NCBI RefSeq assembly: GCF_017307495.1
Contig: NZ_JAFKHE010000012.1
Coordinates: 372,001-436,000, forward strand
From: Devosia sp.
GTDB lineage: Bacteria > Pseudomonadota > Alphaproteobacteria > Rhizobiales > Devosiaceae
DNA: 64,000 nt
Direction: 5' to 3'
This document shows positions 62,120 through 64,000 of this stretch, piece after piece. The notes below the pieces were generated by a model. It did not search any database and was not told the DNA's origin. It saw nothing but the letters and a program-made list of their open reading frames with translations. The stretch's first letter is position 1. Each line of letters opens with the position of its first letter. A program made the position numbers and the translations under genes.

Positions 62120-62916
62120 CAGTTGTTCTTCCCATCGCCCTGGCGCCGGCGCATGAACAGCGGCCCGAAGGTCAGGGTCTGGCGCAGTTCTATTTGCCCC
62201 TGCCGGGCGAGTTCAAGGCTCGAGGCGAAGCTCGAGGCCATCGCTGTCTTCCGCTGCTCCGGATTGGTCAGGTACTGGTCGAGATAGGCGTCGAGCGGCA
62301 CCCAGTCCATGCTGTCGCCGATCAGTCGCGCCAGGATCTCGCGCGCCTCCTGCAGCGACCAGACGGTGCGCTCGAACAGGTGGTAGTCCTGCGGGATGCC
62401 GCGCTCGCGGCCGGAGGCGTAGGCCTTGAGCAGGTCGTAGAGCGACGCCTCCCAGAGGTTGCGGCGCTCGACCAGCACCGGCTCGGGCTGGCCGCGCGCG
62501 AAGACGTCGCGGCCCAGGCGCGGGCGGTTGACCAGTTGCATCGCCGCCTTGCGCATGGCCTCGAGGCGCTTCAGGCGGAACTGCAGCAGCGCCGCCATCA
62601 TCTCGCCGGTCGGCTCGTCGTCGCTTGGCGCCTGCGGCACCATCAGCCGGCTCTTGAGATAGGCGAGCCAGGCCGCCATCACGAGATAGTCGGCAGCGAT
62701 CTCGATGCGCTTCTCGCGGATCGTCTCGATGAATCCGAGATACTGCTCGGCCAGTGCCAGCACCGAGATCTTGCCGAGATCGACCTTCTGGCGACGCGCC
62801 AGGTCGAGCAGCAGGTCGAGCGGCCCCTCATAGCCGTCCACGTCGACGTAGAGAATCTCGTCATCGCGCGGCGCGTCGGGCGTTGCGAACCAATCCTGCG
62901 ATGTGTCGCTCATCAA
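62119..62916 (-). CDS. scpA: Segregation and condensation protein A
   Basis: Kleisin subunit of 265 residues bridging SMC heads. The N-terminal YEGPLDLLLDLARRQKVDLGKISVLALAEQYL is diagnostic, followed by YLVMAAWLAYLKSRLMVP and a C-terminal winged helix. M1 or M2 may be the start. In many Hyphomicrobiales nagZ lies between the SPOR gene and scpA; it is absent here. Confidence 0.94.
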   Translation of the reverse strand: MMSDTSQDWFATPDAPRDDEILYVDVDGYEGPLDLLLDLARRQKVDLGKISVLALAEQYLGFIETIREKRIEIAADYLVMAAWLAYLKSRLMVPQAPSDDEPTGEMMAALLQFRLKRLEAMRKAAMQLVNRPRLGRDVFARGQPEPVLVERRNLWEASLYDLLKAYASGRERGIPQDYHLFERTVWSLQEAREILARLIGDSMDWVPLDAYLDQYLTNPEQRKTAMASSFASSLELARQGQIELRQTLTFGPLFMRRRQGDGKNN

Positions 62917-62988
62917 GCCGCCCTATCCACCCCTAGAGGCGGATTTGGTCCCCAACCGGGCCGGGCGTCAAGGAAATGGCGACGCGGA

Positions 62989-64000
62989 TCAACCGCCAAT
63001 CGGCACGCAATCCACGCCGTTCGCCTTGAGGCTGGCGCAGGTCTGCGTCGCTTCCTGGAAGGAATCGACCGGCAGTACGACGCGGTACCACGTACCCTTG
63101 GGACCCAGGTCGACCTGCCGGACAGCAAGGCTGCGGCCGGCGAGCAGTCCGGACAGCCGGTTCTGCGTGGCGCGCAACGAGTTCTGCGCGTCGGCCTGGG
63201 TCGGCTGCGAGCTCAACTGCACGTAGGGGCCGGACCCACCGGTAGTGGCTGCCGGCGCCGTCAGATCGGCAGCCTGCGCGGCGGGCTGGGTGGCAGCGGC
63301 GCGCTGGTTGGCGCCGCCATTGAGCGTCGAGCGGTCGGCCGGGCGGGCCAGGGGAATCGGCGCGACGATGGTCGGGTCGATATTGGCCGCCGGCGTCGGC
63401 GCGGTGCTGGCAAGGGCGGCAACGTCGGTCGAGCCGGCAGCAGCCGCAGTGCCACCGGCAGTCGCGTCCGGCGCAGTGCCGCTCGGAACGGCGGCCAGCA
63501 GTTCGGAGGGCTGAACGTCGGCGCCCGGCAGGTCCGGGACCGACGGGCGGTCGACCGGCAGCTCCTCGTTGCCCGCGACGGCCTCGTCGCCGGACACGAT
63601 CGTGCCATCCGGACGGACCGTCACGGTGCGTACCTTGCGATTGGCCAGTTCGCTCTCGCTGCCGGCGCTGTCGCTGCTGCCGACCGGGGTGGCCACGTCA
63701 GCAACGCTGGTGGCTTCGCTGTCGTCGCGCGAGACGAGTTGCTCGTCGGTCGGCGCCGTCTTGCCATCGAGTTCGTTGAAGACCACGGAACCCTGATTGG
63801 TGGGCGCGGTGGTTGCCGGCGGCGGCACAGTCTTGACCGGCGTCGCATCGGCCTGCAGCACCGGTGCGTCGGTGTCCGAGCCACGGCCCATGCCGAGCAC
63901 CCAGTACAAGCCGAGGCCGGCGGCGAGCAGCAGGGTCCCCGCGACGGCCATGCCGACATACTGGCGCATGCCACCGGCACGACGCTCGGGCCTGGCCTTC
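62989..64000 (-). CDS. SPOR domain protein (N-terminus outside window)
   Basis: At least 336 residues are encoded; the frame continues past the right edge, with KARPERRAGG before the first methionine, so the true start is outside. A membrane helix (MAVAGTLLLAAGLGLYWVLGMG) is followed by a long Ala/Pro/Thr periplasmic linker and a C-terminal SPOR domain (about the last 75 residues: YVQLSSQPTQADAQNSLRATQ onward) that binds denuded peptidoglycan at the septum. Likely a cell-division or wall-remodelling factor. Confidence 0.85.
   Translation of the reverse strand, partial: KARPERRAGGMRQYVGMAVAGTLLLAAGLGLYWVLGMGRGSDTDAPVLQADATPVKTVPPPATTAPTNQGSVVFNELDGKTAPTDEQLVSRDDSEATSVADVATPVGSSDSAGSESELANRKVRTVTVRPDGTIVSGDEAVAGNEELPVDRPSVPDLPGADVQPSELLAAVPSGTAPDATAGGTAAAAGSTDVAALASTAPTPAANIDPTIVAPIPLARPADRSTLNGGANQRAAATQPAAQAADLTAPAATTGGSGPYVQLSSQPTQADAQNSLRATQNRLSGLLAGRSLAVRQVDLGPKGTWYRVVLPVDSFQEATQTCASLKANGVDCVPIGG

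Overview
This GC-rich window looks like the chromosome of an alphaproteobacterium of the order Hyphomicrobiales, possibly Devosia or a relative. The basis is the rne/amiC/PBP1A, aroQ-accB-accC and SPOR-scpA-scpB-tatABC neighbourhoods, promoters resembling CTTGAC-N17-CTATAT, and RIME-like and REP-like intergenic palindromes. The genus is inferred, not proven. I see no phage, IS element, integrase or CRISPR array.

Positions 1-8831 are an accessory block for life with little oxygen. It holds a truncated nitronate monooxygenase, a DUF488 protein, the O2-independent ubiquinone genes ubiT-ubiU-ubiV, divergent ubiD-ubiX, a DUF2249 and a DUF59 protein, a Crp/Fnr regulator without cysteines, a DUF1858 protein and nnrS. 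All three divergent promoter regions carry one NnrR-type box (TTGCG-N4-CACAA and close variants) 58-68 bp from start codons. This suggests one NO or low-oxygen regulon that includes ubiquinone synthesis.

Positions 8934-11238 hold three Rnk-like (GreA/GreB C-terminal fold) paralogues with structured leaders. Next come tRNA-Gly and tRNA-Tyr, an Asp-rich secreted protein divergent from a PepSY protein/response regulator/histidine kinase operon, rlmB, a lipoprotein with twelve 15-residue Ala/Lys/Glu repeats, a DUF1345 membrane protein and a xylose-type ABC importer (xylF-xylH-xylG with an attenuator-like terminator after xylF). At 21775-25903 lies a three-gene operon of secreted proteins: vanadium haloperoxidase, FG-GAP/ASPIC-UnbV protein and Sel1-repeat protein.

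Positions 26055-39158 are mostly housekeeping: tRNA-Thr, a peptide deformylase homologue lacking metal ligands and abutting PBP1A, amiC, rne with a long leader, an aminotransferase, a DsbA-like protein, aroQ, accB and accC.

Positions 39278-47852 form a minus-strand series: map, a phosphotransferase, pgi, tgt (zinc site lost), a GYD protein, an RibD/DHFR-like reductase with a clear operator-promoter, queA, a small secreted protein, two cyclophilins and coaD. Many of these genes overlap by 1-4 bases.

Positions 48505-64000 carry uvrD, an EamA transporter, cls plus an endonuclease/exonuclease/phosphatase protein, prmA, two very small genes, an M24 aminopeptidase, and a triplicated element made of a REP-like palindrome joined to a copied gene end. 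The window closes with two DUF3828 paralogues, tatC-tatB-tatA, scpB-scpA and a SPOR protein cut by the edge.
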